From Paraburkholderia eburnea (GTDB lineage Bacteria; Pseudomonadota; Gammaproteobacteria; Burkholderiales; Burkholderiaceae), in assembly GCF_002917095.1 (NCBI RefSeq), contig NZ_PQGA01000003.1, positions 434,001-498,000 of the forward strand: a stretch of 64,000 bases of DNA, given 5' to 3'. Both the position numbers and the translations under genes were made by a program. How positions within the stretch are numbered: the first letter of the stretch is position 1; each line of letters starts with the position of its first letter. Below, piece after piece: positions 29,478 through 40,199 of this stretch. The notes under the pieces were generated by a model. That model did not search any database and was not told the origin of the DNA. It saw only the letters and a list, made by a program, of their open reading frames with translations.

Positions 29478-29635
29478 CACTGCTCCTCCCTATGTTTGTG
29501 ATTGGTCCTGGATGCGGGCCGCCGCCTGGCTCGACGTGGCCCGAGCGGCTATAGTGCGGTATCGATTCCCGGGAACACCCGCGCCTGCCCCCGGCAGGCA
29601 GCGCCATTCCCCGCACACTTACCGGCTCACCATCC

Positions 29636-30421
29636 ATGAAAATCGCGACCTGGAACGTCAACTCCCTGAAAGTGCGTCTGCAGCACGTCATCGACTGGCT
29701 CGGCGAAAGCAAGGTCGATGCCCTCTGCCTGCAGGAACTCAAGCTCACCGACGATAAATACCCGCGCGCCGAACTCGAAGCGCATGGCTATCGTAGCTGG
29801 TTCGCGGGCCAGAAGACCTATAACGGGGTTGCCATTCTCGTGCGCGACGGTCTGGACGTCGACGACGTCACGGTCGTGCGCAACATTCCCGGCTTCGAAG
29901 ATCTGCAGCAGCGCGTGATCGCGGCGACGGTGGGCGGCGTGCGCCTCGTGAGCGCCTATTTCCCTAACGGCCAGGCGCCGGGCACCGAGAAGTTCGCCTA
30001 CAAGCTCGCATGGCTTGACGCGATGCACGACTGGCTCGCGCAGGAAATGCAGCAGTATCCGAAGCTCGCGCTGCTCGGCGATTACAACATCGCGCCCGAG
30101 GATCGCGACGTGCATGATCCGAAGGCATGGGAAGGCCAGAATCTGGTTTCACCCGAAGAGCGCGCGCAGTTCGAGCGGCTCATCGCGCTCGGCTTTGTCG
30201 ATTCGTATCGGCAATTCGAGCAGCCCGAAAAGACGTTCACGTGGTGGGATTACCGCATGTTCGCGTTCCGCCGCAACGCGGGGCTGCGTATCGATCACAT
30301 CCTGCTTTCGCCTGAGCTCGCGCCGTCGCTCGTGTCGTGCGAGATCGACAAGGTGCCGCGCAAGTGGGAGCAGCCGTCCGATCACACGCCCGTTATCGCG
30401 GACCTGAATCTCGCCGCCTGA
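29636..30421 (+). CDS. xthA: Exodeoxyribonuclease III
   Basis: 261 residues. Motifs of the AP-endonuclease/exonuclease III family: MKIATWNVNSLKVRL, LCLQELKLTD, LLGDYNIAPED, FTWWDYRM and LRIDHILLS, ending in SDHTPVIADL with the catalytic histidine. It cuts at abasic sites and trims 3-prime ends in base-excision repair. It is monocistronic; the next gene is convergent. Confidence 0.95.
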   Translation: MKIATWNVNSLKVRLQHVIDWLGESKVDALCLQELKLTDDKYPRAELEAHGYRSWFAGQKTYNGVAILVRDGLDVDDVTVVRNIPGFEDLQQRVIAATVGGVRLVSAYFPNGQAPGTEKFAYKLAWLDAMHDWLAQEMQQYPKLALLGDYNIAPEDRDVHDPKAWEGQNLVSPEERAQFERLIALGFVDSYRQFEQPEKTFTWWDYRMFAFRRNAGLRIDHILLSPELAPSLVSCEIDKVPRKWEQPSDHTPVIADLNLAA

Positions 30422-30428
30422 GTGTGCA

Positions 30429-30466
30429 GAAAAAACGGGCGGCTCGCTTGAAGCGCGCCGCCCGCC
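30429..30466 (-). terminator. Terminator of the prolyl oligopeptidase gene
   Basis: CGGGCGGC/GCCGCCCG arms (30436-30443 with 30457-30464) with additional inner pairing (CGCTT/AAGCG) are followed on the minus strand by TTTTTT. Confidence 0.75.
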
Positions 30467-30503
30467 TGAATCACGGCAGGGTCACAGCAGATTCACCGCG
30501 GAA

Positions 30504-32585
30504 TCACCAGGTCCCGCCAAGCGTCGTCCACAGGAAGCGGAACACCAGTGCATCGTATTGCGCGCGCTCCAGCGCATCGCTTCCCGGTCCGTGGCCGCCA
30601 TCCGTATTCTCCAGATACCAGACGTTCGCGTGCCCTTGTTCCTGCATGCGCGCGACCATCTTGCGCGCGTGCGCGGGATGGACGCGATCGTCGCTCGTCG
30701 AAGTCGTGAACAGCACGTCCGGATACGCCACGCCTGCTTTCACGCGTTGATACGGCGAGTACGCGGCGAGCGCCTGCGCTTCTTCGGCATCCTCAGGATC
30801 ACCGTATTCGTCGATCCATGACGCGCCCGCATGAAGCAGCGGATAACGCTGCATGTCGAGCAGCGGCACTTCGCAGATTACCGCGCCGAACAGCTCCGGC
30901 CGTTGCACCATGCACGCGCCGACCAGCAGCCCGCCATTGCTGCCGCCGCGAATACCCAGTTGCGGCGCGCTCGTGAAGCCTTGCGCAACCAGCTCCTGTG
31001 CGACGGCGATAAAGTCGTCGAACGAGCGCTGCCGGTTCTCGCGCTGCGCCTCCACGTGCCACGACGAACCATATTCGCCGCCGCCACGGATATGCGCGAT
31101 GGCGATCACGCCGCCCTGCTCCAGCCAGCCGATGCCCGAGCCCACCAGATACTGCGGCGTGAGCGAAATCGCAAAGCCGCCATAGCCCTCCAGCAGGCAC
31201 GGCAGCGGGGTGCGCGAGCCACTTTCGAGCGCGGCACGCGGGCCGATCACGGTGAACGGCACCTGCGTGCCGTCAGCCGAGCGCGCATGCGAGCGGATCA
31301 CGGTGAGCGGCGACGCGTCGAACTGCGTGGGCCAGCGATCGAGCAGTTCCCACGTCTGCAGATCGTCTTTCGCGAGGTCCGCGAGCCAATACTCGGGCGG
31401 CAGCAGGTAGTCGTCCACATCGACAAAGACTTCGTCGTTGAGCGTGTCCTCGATGGGCGAGACATCGACCTGCGAACTGGCACGGCCCGGGAACAGGCGC
31501 GACTGCCACGTCCACGCGCCCTGTGCTTCGTGCGGCTGCCAGAGCATCGTGCGGCTTTGCACGTCGTCGAGCCACGAGACGATCAAGACGTTCTTCGTAT
31601 AGGTCCAGTCGCACGCGGACGTGACCGGCGTAGGCGTGAAGAGCGCCGTCACATTGCGATCGCCCGCGACAAAGGCCTCTTCGCGGATCGCAAGCAGCGA
31701 GCCGCCCGCATACGTATGCGCTCCCAGCGTCCAGTCGAGGCGCGGTTCGAGCAGCAGCCACCCGTGCCATGCGCCCACGGCCACATGCGAAGGCACGTCG
31801 TAGCGCTGCCACTGCCCTTTCGCATCGAGACGATATGAATATGAATCGAAGAAGTCGACGCTGCGCACCACGTCGTGACGCTGCTCGATCGGATCGTAAT
31901 CGCCTTCCACGCTGATATCGTCGAACTCGCCGCGAAACACCACGGGCGCATCCGCCAGACGCGCGCCACGGCTCCAGCGGCGCACCTCGCGCGGATAACC
32001 CGAGCGCGTGAGCGTCTTCTTGCCGTGATCCCAGCCGACATAGACGGCGTCACGATCGATCCACGAAATCGTGTGCTTGCCTTCTTTCCCGATGGCAAAG
32101 CCACCGTCGACAAACACGCGCCGTTCGAGATCGAATTCGCGCACCACGACGGCGTCGGCGCCGCCGTCGGAAAGCTGGATCAGCGCGCGGTCGCCATCGG
32201 GATAGAGGATGTCGATACCGGCGCACACCCAGGGCACGCCTTCTTCTTCACCGAGCGCATCGAAGTCGATCAGGCTTTCCCACTGCGGCCGATGCGCGCG
32301 CCAGTCGGCCCATTTCGCGCGACGCCAGAGACCCTTGGGATTGTCCTCGTCCTCCCAGAGATCGTAGGCCCACTCCTGCCAGCGGGTGGGGATCACGGGC
32401 CGCTCACGCGGCAGATAGGCCTGCGCGAGACGCTTCTCCAGCGCCTCGAAACGCGCGCCGCCTTGCCACGCGGCACGCGTGCGCGCGTTCTGCTGCTCGA
32501 CCCACGCCATGGCGGCGGGATCGTCGAGTTCTTCGAGCGACAGGAAAGGATCGGCCTCGGCGGGCCAGGGAGAAGTCACGGGCAT
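30504..32585 (-). CDS. Prolyl oligopeptidase-family serine peptidase (S9)
   Basis: 693 residues: N-terminal beta-propeller and C-terminal alpha/beta hydrolase. The catalytic serine lies in IRGGSNGGLLVGA, the aspartate in TSTSDDRVHPAHARK and the histidine in ENTDGGHGPG. The N-terminus begins DPFLSLEELDDPAAMAWVEQQN, as in the S9A group. There is no signal peptide, so it is cytoplasmic. It would cleave short proline-containing peptides; some relatives are dipeptidyl or oligopeptidase B-like. Confidence 0.92.
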   Translation of the reverse strand: MPVTSPWPAEADPFLSLEELDDPAAMAWVEQQNARTRAAWQGGARFEALEKRLAQAYLPRERPVIPTRWQEWAYDLWEDEDNPKGLWRRAKWADWRAHRPQWESLIDFDALGEEEGVPWVCAGIDILYPDGDRALIQLSDGGADAVVVREFDLERRVFVDGGFAIGKEGKHTISWIDRDAVYVGWDHGKKTLTRSGYPREVRRWSRGARLADAPVVFRGEFDDISVEGDYDPIEQRHDVVRSVDFFDSYSYRLDAKGQWQRYDVPSHVAVGAWHGWLLLEPRLDWTLGAHTYAGGSLLAIREEAFVAGDRNVTALFTPTPVTSACDWTYTKNVLIVSWLDDVQSRTMLWQPHEAQGAWTWQSRLFPGRASSQVDVSPIEDTLNDEVFVDVDDYLLPPEYWLADLAKDDLQTWELLDRWPTQFDASPLTVIRSHARSADGTQVPFTVIGPRAALESGSRTPLPCLLEGYGGFAISLTPQYLVGSGIGWLEQGGVIAIAHIRGGGEYGSSWHVEAQRENRQRSFDDFIAVAQELVAQGFTSAPQLGIRGGSNGGLLVGACMVQRPELFGAVICEVPLLDMQRYPLLHAGASWIDEYGDPEDAEEAQALAAYSPYQRVKAGVAYPDVLFTTSTSDDRVHPAHARKMVARMQEQGHANVWYLENTDGGHGPGSDALERAQYDALVFRFLWTTLGGTW

Positions 32586-32702
32586 AGTGGGTCATCGACA
32601 GGAAAACAGCGTCGATTATGCCCCAGCACGCAAGAAGGTCCGCGCATCCCCGCTTAGGGGCAAGGTGCGCAGCAGCCGCAACAGCCGCTGCGCACGACGG
32701 AC

Positions 32703-34283
<1,581 letters not shown>

Positions 34284-34368
34284 AAGGTCGGTCAGAAGTC
34301 CTGGTGGCGTGCGGTAGCGGTAGATCGGGAAACAGGTTCAGCTTAGGTTCAAACTCGCTCGCGCCCAT

Positions 34369-35511
34369 TCAGGTGTCGAGCGGCAGCAGGATCTGAAACT
34401 CGGTATGTCCTGGCCGGCTTTCCACTTCGATCAGGCCATCATGCTGCTGCACGAAGGTCTGCGCGAGCGTGAGGCCGAGACCGCTGCCATCCTCGCGTCC
34501 CGAGACGAGCGGATAGAAGATGCGGTCGCGGATGTCCTCGGGAATGCCGGGTCCGTTATCGATGATATGCAAGTCCAATGCCAGCTTGCACAGGCGTTTT
34601 GAAATCGTGACCTTGCGCGCGACACGCGTGCGCAATTCGATGCGCGCATCGCCCTGCGAAATGCGTTCGCGCAGCGCCTGGGCCGCATTGCGCACGATGT
34701 TCAGGAGCGCCTGAATCAGTTGCTCCTTGTCGCCGCGCAGGTCGGGCACGCTCACATCGTAGTCGCGCTCGATCGTGAGGCCGCGCGGGAACTCCGCGAG
34801 GATCAGGGCGCGCACGCGCTCGCAGACCTCGTGAATATTCACGTCGCCCACGATATGCGGATGACGATGCGGCTCCAGCAGCCGGTCCACCAGCGTCTGC
34901 AGGCGGTCCGACTCCTTGATGACGACCTGCGTGTACTCGCGCAGCTCGCCGCGCTCTAGCGTGCCCAGCTCGAATTCGAGCAGTTGGGCCGCGCCGCGAA
35001 TGCCGCCGAGCGGGTTCTTGATTTCGTGCGCAAGATTGCGGATCAGATGCTTGTTGACGGTCGCGAGGTCGTGAATGCGCTCCTCGCGATCGCTCTTGAG
35101 ATGCCGCTCGTTCTCGAAGAGTTCGAGCAGCACGTAATCGGGGGCGCTCTCCAGGAAGCCGACAATCGCATGCACGTGCAACGATTCGCGGCCCGGGCGT
35201 TCGAGCGTTGCGTCGAGGCGCGTCGCATGAAAGCGATGCGCGGCGATCGAGGCGATCGTCTGCAGCAGTTCGTCGGCGTTGGAGAACAGATCGGACCATG
35301 CCATCTGCCCGAGCTGGCGCCGCGAGAGGTCGAGCATCGCCTCGGCCGAGGGGTTCGCGAAGGCCACCCGCAAGGTGCGCTTGTCGAGCACGAGCACGAC
35401 GGTGGGCAGCGCCTCGAAGCCTGGCAGCAAACCCGAGTCGACGAGCGGCGCATCGTCAGAGAGCGCATCCGCGTGGCCTTTTCTTGCCTTGATCAGATTC
35501 TTGAGCACCAT
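34369..35511 (-). CDS. ntrB: Nitrogen regulation sensor kinase NtrB
   Basis: 380 residues from ATG 35511 (MVLKNLIKARKG); the open frame runs much further upstream, but through glnA terminator DNA. A PAS domain (about 35-150), the H-box RNLAHEIKNPLGGIRGAAQ, and the HATPase motifs ALLNIVRNAAQAL and GREDGSGLGLTLAQ are present. It lacks membrane segments, as expected for cytosolic NtrB, which responds to PII protein and phosphorylates NtrC. It lies between glnA and ntrC on the same strand. Confidence 0.94.
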   Translation of the reverse strand: MVLKNLIKARKGHADALSDDAPLVDSGLLPGFEALPTVVLVLDKRTLRVAFANPSAEAMLDLSRRQLGQMAWSDLFSNADELLQTIASIAAHRFHATRLDATLERPGRESLHVHAIVGFLESAPDYVLLELFENERHLKSDREERIHDLATVNKHLIRNLAHEIKNPLGGIRGAAQLLEFELGTLERGELREYTQVVIKESDRLQTLVDRLLEPHRHPHIVGDVNIHEVCERVRALILAEFPRGLTIERDYDVSVPDLRGDKEQLIQALLNIVRNAAQALRERISQGDARIELRTRVARKVTISKRLCKLALDLHIIDNGPGIPEDIRDRIFYPLVSGREDGSGLGLTLAQTFVQQHDGLIEVESRPGHTEFQILLPLDT

Positions 35512-35626
35512 GTTTCGGCGCCGGTGGCCACGTGGCGCGCCGGCTGGCAGTCCATGTCGATGATGGTTGACACTACGACGTCGATGCGGCGGCGACAATT
35601 GACACGCTTCGCGCCGTGCAAAAGCC

Positions 35627-35656
35627 AACAAAAAAGGGACGGCGCCGCCGTCCCTT
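35627..35656 (-). terminator. Terminator between glnA and ntrB
   Basis: A perfect 10-bp stem AAGGGACGGC/GCCGTCCCTT (35634-35643 with 35647-35656) with a 3-base loop is followed on the minus strand by T7. It separates glnA from ntrBC, so ntrBC needs read-through or its own promoter. Confidence 0.8.
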
Positions 35657-35723
35657 CGTGACCGTTTCGCCGACGTCGGACAGACGCTTCGCTGCGCGGT
35701 TGCGAGCGAAGCGCCATCGTCGA

Positions 35724-37139
35724 TTACAGCGAGTAGTACAGTTCGAACTCGACCGGGTGCGTCGTCATGCGCACGCGTTGCAGTTCGCTTTCCTTGAGCG
35801 CCAGGTACGCGTCGATCATGCCGTCGGTGAACACACCACCGCGCGTCAGGAACTCGCGATCCTTGTCGAGCGCTTCCAGCGCCTGGTCGAGGCCGGCGCA
35901 CACGGTCGGGATCTTTGCATCCTCTTCCGGCGGCAGGTCGTACAGGTTCTTGTCGGCGGCTTCGCCCGGATGGATCTTGTTCTGCACGCCGTCCAGACCC
36001 GCCATCATCAGTGCCGAGAAGCACAGGTACGGGTTAGCCAGCGGATCCGGGAAGCGCGTTTCGATACGGCGGCCCTTCGGGTTCGAGACGTGCGGAATAC
36101 GGATCGATGCCGAACGGTTGCGTGCCGAGTAAGCGAGCTTGACCGGTGCCTCGAAGTGCGGAACGAGACGCTTGTACGAGTTCGTGCCCGGGTTCGTGAT
36201 GGCGTTCAGCGCGCGAGCGTGCTTGATGATGCCGCCGATGTAGAACAGCGCGAATTCCGACAGACCTGCGTAGCCGTTACCTGCGAACAGATTTTGGCCG
36301 TCCTTCCAGATCGACTGGTGAACGTGCATGCCCGAACCGTTGTCGCCGACGACCGGCTTCGGCATGAACGTCGCCGTCTTGCCGTACGTGTGCGCCACGT
36401 TGTGGACGATGTACTTCAGTTGCTGCGTCCAGTCCGCGCGCTGAACCAGCGTCGAGAACTTCGTGCCGATTTCGTTCTGGCCCTGGCCCGCCACTTCGTG
36501 GTGGTGGACTTCGACCGGAATGCCGATCTGTTCGAGCAGCAGACACATTTCCGAACGGATGTCCTGGAACGTGTCGACCGGCGCGACCGGGAAGTAGCCG
36601 CCCTTGGTGCCCGGACGGTGACCCGTGTTGCCGCCTTCGATTTCGCGACCCGACGACCACGGTGCTTCATCCGAACCGATCTTCACGAAGCAGCCCGACT
36701 GGTCCGTGTTCCACTGGATCGAATCGAAAATGAAGAATTCCGGTTCCGGGCCGAAGAAAGCCGTGTCGCCCAGGCCCGTGCTCTTCAGGTACGCTTCGGC
36801 GCGCTTCGCGAGCGAGCGCGGATCGCGTTCATAGCCCTTGCCGTCAGCCGGCTCGACCACGTCGCAGGTCAGCACGAGGGTCGACTCTTCGTAGAACGGG
36901 TCGATGAACGCCGTGTTCGCGTCCGGGACGAGCAGCATGTCCGAGGCTTCGATGCCCTTCCAGCCGGCGATCGACGAACCGTCAAATGCATGACCCGACT
37001 CGAACTTGTCTTCGTCGAATGCCGACAGCGGAACCGAAACGTGCTGCTCCTTGCCGCGCGTATCGGTGAAACGGAAGTCGACAAACTTGACGTCTTCGTC
37101 CTTGACGAGTTGCATGACGTCGGCCACGGATTTACTCAT
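35724..37139 (-). CDS. glnA: Glutamine synthetase type I
   Basis: 471 residues, standard for GSI-beta. It shows the N-terminal [20 protein letters not shown], the [12 protein letters not shown] motif, the ATP-binding region [16 protein letters not shown] and the adenylylation tyrosine in [11 protein letters not shown]. It makes glutamine from glutamate, ammonia and ATP. The upstream region has a sigma-54 promoter and NtrC-like sites, so nitrogen limitation should induce it; adenylylation gives a second level of control. Confidence 0.98.
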   Translation of the reverse strand: MSKSVADVMQLVKDEDVKFVDFRFTDTRGKEQHVSVPLSAFDEDKFESGHAFDGSSIAGWKGIEASDMLLVPDANTAFIDPFYEESTLVLTCDVVEPADGKGYERDPRSLAKRAEAYLKSTGLGDTAFFGPEPEFFIFDSIQWNTDQSGCFVKIGSDEAPWSSGREIEGGNTGHRPGTKGGYFPVAPVDTFQDIRSEMCLLLEQIGIPVEVHHHEVAGQGQNEIGTKFSTLVQRADWTQQLKYIVHNVAHTYGKTATFMPKPVVGDNGSGMHVHQSIWKDGQNLFAGNGYAGLSEFALFYIGGIIKHARALNAITNPGTNSYKRLVPHFEAPVKLAYSARNRSASIRIPHVSNPKGRRIETRFPDPLANPYLCFSALMMAGLDGVQNKIHPGEAADKNLYDLPPEEDAKIPTVCAGLDQALEALDKDREFLTRGGVFTDGMIDAYLALKESELQRVRMTTHPVEFELYYSL

Positions 37140-37292
37140 AACCTATTCTCCTGATTAACGATTTCGGCGAACGCTGCCGCCTGCCCAATCTTCTGATCTC
37201 GCCGGTTGCCGCTGTGTGCTGCCTTCGGCGAGCTTTCAGTTGGCTTCTACCAACATCCCGCAGGCCGGGTGCGAAACGATCGCGACATACAA

Positions 37293-37308
37293 AGCAGCTT
37301 CCGTGCCA
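37293..37308 (-). promoter_or_regulatory. Sigma-54 promoter of glnA
   Basis: TGGCACGGAAGCTGCT on the minus strand has the invariant GG and GC separated by 10 bp and matches the -24/-12 consensus except for one base in the -12 element. It lies about 155 bp upstream of glnA. Confidence 0.8.
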
Positions 37309-37310
37309 TG

Positions 37311-37331
37311 TTTGCGCCAGACTGGCGCAAA
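37311..37331. promoter_or_regulatory. NtrC-like site 1, abutting the sigma-54 promoter
   Basis: A perfect inverted repeat with arms TTTGCGCCAG and CTGGCGCAAA around a single A. The core TGCGCCA-N3-TGGCGCA differs from the NtrC consensus TGCACCA-N3-TGGTGCA only at the symmetric C/T positions. It lies 2 bp upstream of the -24 box, unusually close for an enhancer. Confidence 0.65.
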
Positions 37332-37502
37332 TTGCTTGCGGATACGTCCCCAAGGCGCAAGCGTGGGGCAACCGCGAGCCAACCCTGAGCCAACTTCGGG
37401 GAACACGCGGGTATCTCCCGCCCCACGCCCGAGCACTCGCCCGGATCGCGGGCCGCCTCCAGGCACCAACTCCGTGCAATCCCGGATTTGGCGCGCGAAT
37501 TT

Positions 37503-37519
37503 CACTCCATTATGGTGCA
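37503..37519. promoter_or_regulatory. NtrC-like site 2
   Basis: TGCACCATAATGGAGTG on the minus strand has one perfect NtrC half-site (TGCACCA) and a partly matching second half at the proper 3-bp spacing, about 195 bp upstream of the -24 box. Confidence 0.6.
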
Positions 37520-37531
37520 TAAAACTGCCGA

Positions 37532-37548
37532 CGCACCAACGCGGCGCA
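37532..37548. promoter_or_regulatory. NtrC-like site 3
   Basis: CGCACCAACGCGGCGCA resembles the 17-bp NtrC palindrome with about three mismatches. It lies 12 bp from site 2, so the two could bind a pair of NtrC dimers cooperatively. Confidence 0.45.
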
Positions 37549-37719
37549 AATTTGCCGCGGCAGCGCACGCTGGCGAACTTCGGCGTGCCCAGGCCGCCCA
37601 CCGCCCGCACTGGCGCAGCGCGCTAGAATAATCCTTTCATCATTGACGTCAACGGCCGGGTCGAATGTTCAGGTCCGCCGTGGACGCCACATGTAGACCC
37701 GACCAGGAGATCCGCCGTC

Positions 37720-38184
37720 ATGAGTACGCTCGAACAGTTGTACGCCCAGGCCGACACGCGCCGCGCCGAGAACCAGTTGCCCTACGCGGGCGCTGTCTCG
37801 CCCGCCGAGGCGTTCGAGCTCCTGCAACTCGACACCCGCGTCAAACTCGTCGATGTACGCACGCGCGCCGAGCTCGACTGGGTCGGCCGTCCCGTGGTCG
37901 GCGACGGCCAGTACGCGCACGTCGAATGGACGCGCTATCCCGGCGGCGTGCCCAACGCCGAGTTCATCACCCAGCTCAAGAGCGTGGCCGACGCCGACAC
38001 GCCCATCCTGTTCCTGTGCCGCAGCGCCGCGCGCTCGAAGCTCGCGGCCATCGAAGCCGCCAAGGCCGGCTTCACGCACGCCTACGATCTGCTCGAAGGC
38101 TTCGAAGGCGACAAGAACAGCGAAGGCCATCGCAAGACCGTTACGGGCTGGTGCTTCCGCGGCTTGCCGTGGCTGGGCGCCTGA
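37720..38184 (+). CDS. Rhodanese-like domain protein
   Basis: 154 residues, a single rhodanese domain. The active-site loop is ILFLCRSAARSKLAA, with the catalytic cysteine followed by the arginine-rich loop of sulfurtransferases. ACCAGGAGATCC precedes the ATG. Such stand-alone proteins move sulfane sulfur in the cytoplasm; the specific acceptor is unknown. It is divergent from glnA and convergent with the CinA-type gene. Confidence 0.9.
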   Translation: MSTLEQLYAQADTRRAENQLPYAGAVSPAEAFELLQLDTRVKLVDVRTRAELDWVGRPVVGDGQYAHVEWTRYPGGVPNAEFITQLKSVADADTPILFLCRSAARSKLAAIEAAKAGFTHAYDLLEGFEGDKNSEGHRKTVTGWCFRGLPWLGA

Positions 38185-38210
38185 ACCCAGGCTGAATCCG
38201 CCAAAGCCAT

Positions 38211-38241
38211 GAAAAAGCCCGCCAGCACAATCCTGACGGGC
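38211..38241 (-). terminator. Terminator of the CinA-type gene
   Basis: Arms 38217-38225 and 38233-38241 (GCCCGCCAG/CTGACGGGC, one G-U) with TTTTT following on the minus strand. Confidence 0.7.
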
Positions 38242-38291
38242 CACTTTGAGCGACGCATATGACAAGCCGATGATGCGGCCCGTGCGACCGC

Positions 38292-39104
38292 TTATGCCGC
38301 GGCCTCCGGCGGCTCCACCACATCGCCGCCCAGCAGGTGCACGCCTTCGCGCAGCTTCACGAAGGCCGCCGCCACCGCTTCCGGCTCCCCCTTCACGCCC
38401 AGATCGATATGCCGGCGCGCATAGATGCCGCCGCGCTCGCTGTCGCCCACGCTTGGCAGACTAAACACACGCACACCGGGGAAATCACGCTCGATGCTTT
38501 CCATTAGCGGCGTGAGCGTCGATTCGGGCAATTCGAACACCAGCAGCGACTTCTCCGCGTGCGGCATCTGGTGATGCAGATGCGCGTATTTCGTGTCGAG
38601 CACCCATTCGATCATCGGCCACGCCATCACCGGAAAGCCCGGCACGAAGTAGTGATTCTGGATCGAAAAACCCGGAATCTTGTTGTAGCCGTTCGGGATG
38701 ATCTCGCAGCCCTGCGGGAACGTGCCCATCTGCAGGCGGTGCAGATTCTCGGGCGAGCCGTAATCGATGGGATCGCTGCCTGTATGCATGTCGCGGATGC
38801 GCTCGTGGATGGCGGCTTCGGCGTCAGGATGCAGCGCGAGCGGCACGCCCAGCGCCGCCGCCGCGCACTGGCGCGTATGGTCGTCCGGCGTCGCGCCGAT
38901 GCCGCCCGTCGAGAACACGATATCGCCCGAAGCGAACGAGCGCTTGAGCGTCGCGGTAATGCGCGCGGGATCGTCGCCGACGTACTCGGCCCAGTCGAGC
39001 GCGAGACCGCGCGCGCCCAGCAGTTCGATGACCTTCGGCAGATGCTTGTCGGTGCGGCGGCCCGAAAGGATTTCGTCGCCGATGATGATGACGCCAAATG
39101 CCAT
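38292..39104 (-). CDS. Competence/damage-inducible protein A family (molybdopterin-binding fold)
   Basis: 270 residues, matching the N-terminal MoCF domain of CinA (FGVIIIGDEILSGRRTDKHL, VFSTGGIGATPDDHTR, YFVPGFPVMAWPM) without the C-terminal nicotinamide-nucleotide amidohydrolase domain. In full-length CinA the MoCF domain is an ADP-ribose pyrophosphatase; the short form has no established role. It lies 53 bp downstream of the EI24-type gene on the same strand, likely co-transcribed. Confidence 0.88.
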   Translation of the reverse strand: MAFGVIIIGDEILSGRRTDKHLPKVIELLGARGLALDWAEYVGDDPARITATLKRSFASGDIVFSTGGIGATPDDHTRQCAAAALGVPLALHPDAEAAIHERIRDMHTGSDPIDYGSPENLHRLQMGTFPQGCEIIPNGYNKIPGFSIQNHYFVPGFPVMAWPMIEWVLDTKYAHLHHQMPHAEKSLLVFELPESTLTPLMESIERDFPGVRVFSLPSVGDSERGGIYARRHIDLGVKGEPEAVAAAFVKLREGVHLLGGDVVEPPEAAA

Positions 39105-39157
39105 GTGTTGCCTCGTCGTGTGAATGTGCTTGAAATGATCCGCGAATGGCGGGGACG

Positions 39158-40000
39158 TCAGTGCACGATGGTCACATCACGCCCTTCGTGGCCCGGATGG
39201 CGCGCTTCTTCGGTGCGCAGGCGCTGCAGCGCGCGCAGGCAGTAATGGCCGAACCAGAGCGCCGTGAACACCAGAATGAAAGCGTAAATCCAGATCGTGA
39301 GCGCGGCGATCACCGGGAAGAACAGCAGCATCCATGCGGACGCCACCCAGATCGCCGTGGGCAGCGAACCCAGCAGCCCGCTCGCCACGCCGATCGCAAG
39401 CAGCGGCAGGCGATGCCGGCGCACGAGTTCGCGGCGCTCGTCGCTGCTCGCGTGCAGCGCGAGCGCGTCGTAGGTCATCACGCGATAGGTCAGCCAGCCC
39501 CACAGCAGCGGCGGCACGAGCACGCAAAACGGTGGAATGAACCACAGCGGCAAGGTGACGACCAGCAGCACGAGACACAGCAGCGTAGTCCAGAGCGAAT
39601 GCAGCAGGCTGCCGAACCAGCTGCCGCCACGGCGCGCTTCGAGCGTGGCGTACTGGCGCGTCGTCAGATGGCGGATCACGCGCGGCATCGCAATCGCGAC
39701 GATCAGCAGCAGTACCGTGATGACGATGAGCGGAATCGTCAGGATGATGACGACGAATGGCCCGATCATGCTGCGCAGCGAGCCGAAGCCGACCCAGTCG
39801 AACGCGTGATAGAGATAGCCCGTGGCAGGCCACGCGTCGAGCGTGCCGCGCACGCCGTCGATCAGCGGTTGCCAGAAGGCATAGAGGAGACCGCCCCACA
39901 CGCCGGCCGCCACCAAAAACGGCACGAAGGTGAGGAACAGCATCGAGGGATGAAACGCGCTGGCGAGCGCGCGTCCAAACGAGCGCAACAGATCGTTCAT
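39158..40000 (-). CDS. EI24/CysZ-type integral membrane protein
   Basis: 280 residues with about six hydrophobic segments, including FLTFVPFLVAAGVWGGLLYAF, VVIILTIPLIVITVLLLIVA and VLLVVTLPLWFIPPFCVLV. The arrangement matches the EI24 domain shared with the sulfate transporter CysZ. The PFVAAGVWG-type start and the central WLTYRVMTYDALALHAS region are common in Burkholderia homologues. No cys genes are adjacent, so sulfate transport is only a family association. Confidence 0.8.
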   Translation of the reverse strand: MNDLLRSFGRALASAFHPSMLFLTFVPFLVAAGVWGGLLYAFWQPLIDGVRGTLDAWPATGYLYHAFDWVGFGSLRSMIGPFVVIILTIPLIVITVLLLIVAIAMPRVIRHLTTRQYATLEARRGGSWFGSLLHSLWTTLLCLVLLVVTLPLWFIPPFCVLVPPLLWGWLTYRVMTYDALALHASSDERRELVRRHRLPLLAIGVASGLLGSLPTAIWVASAWMLLFFPVIAALTIWIYAFILVFTALWFGHYCLRALQRLRTEEARHPGHEGRDVTIVH

Positions 40001-40094
40001 GCGAGCGGGAAAACGGCGGAAAGACGAAGGGAGATCACGGAGCCGGAAAATTCAGTGCGGGTTCAGTGCGGCAAAATGACAGCATAAACCACGG

Positions 40095-40164
40095 CGCACC
40101 TCGCCAGCCGCACCTCGCCAGCCGCACCTCGCCAGCCGCACCTCGCCGGCCGCACCTGGCCGGC
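40095..40164. repeat. 14-bp tandem repeat (five units)
   Basis: CGCACCTCGCCAGC is repeated five times in register from 40095. Units 1-3 are identical, unit 4 has one change and unit 5 two. It lies in the 199-bp spacer between the desaturase gene and the EI24-type gene, outside any convincing coding sequence. Confidence 0.93.
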
Positions 40165-40199
40165 ATGAGCGGGAAAACTGGCAAAGACCGAACAGACAA

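Larger units (their letters stand above)
37140..37719. other. Divergent regulatory region between glnA and the rhodanese gene
   Basis: 580 bp without a gene. It holds the glnA sigma-54 promoter and three NtrC-like palindromes annotated separately. Near the right end TAGAAT (37624-37629) may be the -10 box of the rhodanese gene. The overlapping small open frames here lack ribosome-binding sites. Confidence 0.7.

Noticed and set aside
35512..36024. N-terminal extension of ntrB
   Set aside because: It would run through the glnA terminator and the glnA 3-prime end, and its translation is Arg-rich and not PAS-like.
40095..40164. CRISPR array
   Set aside because: Units are only 14 bp and directly adjacent, without spacers.
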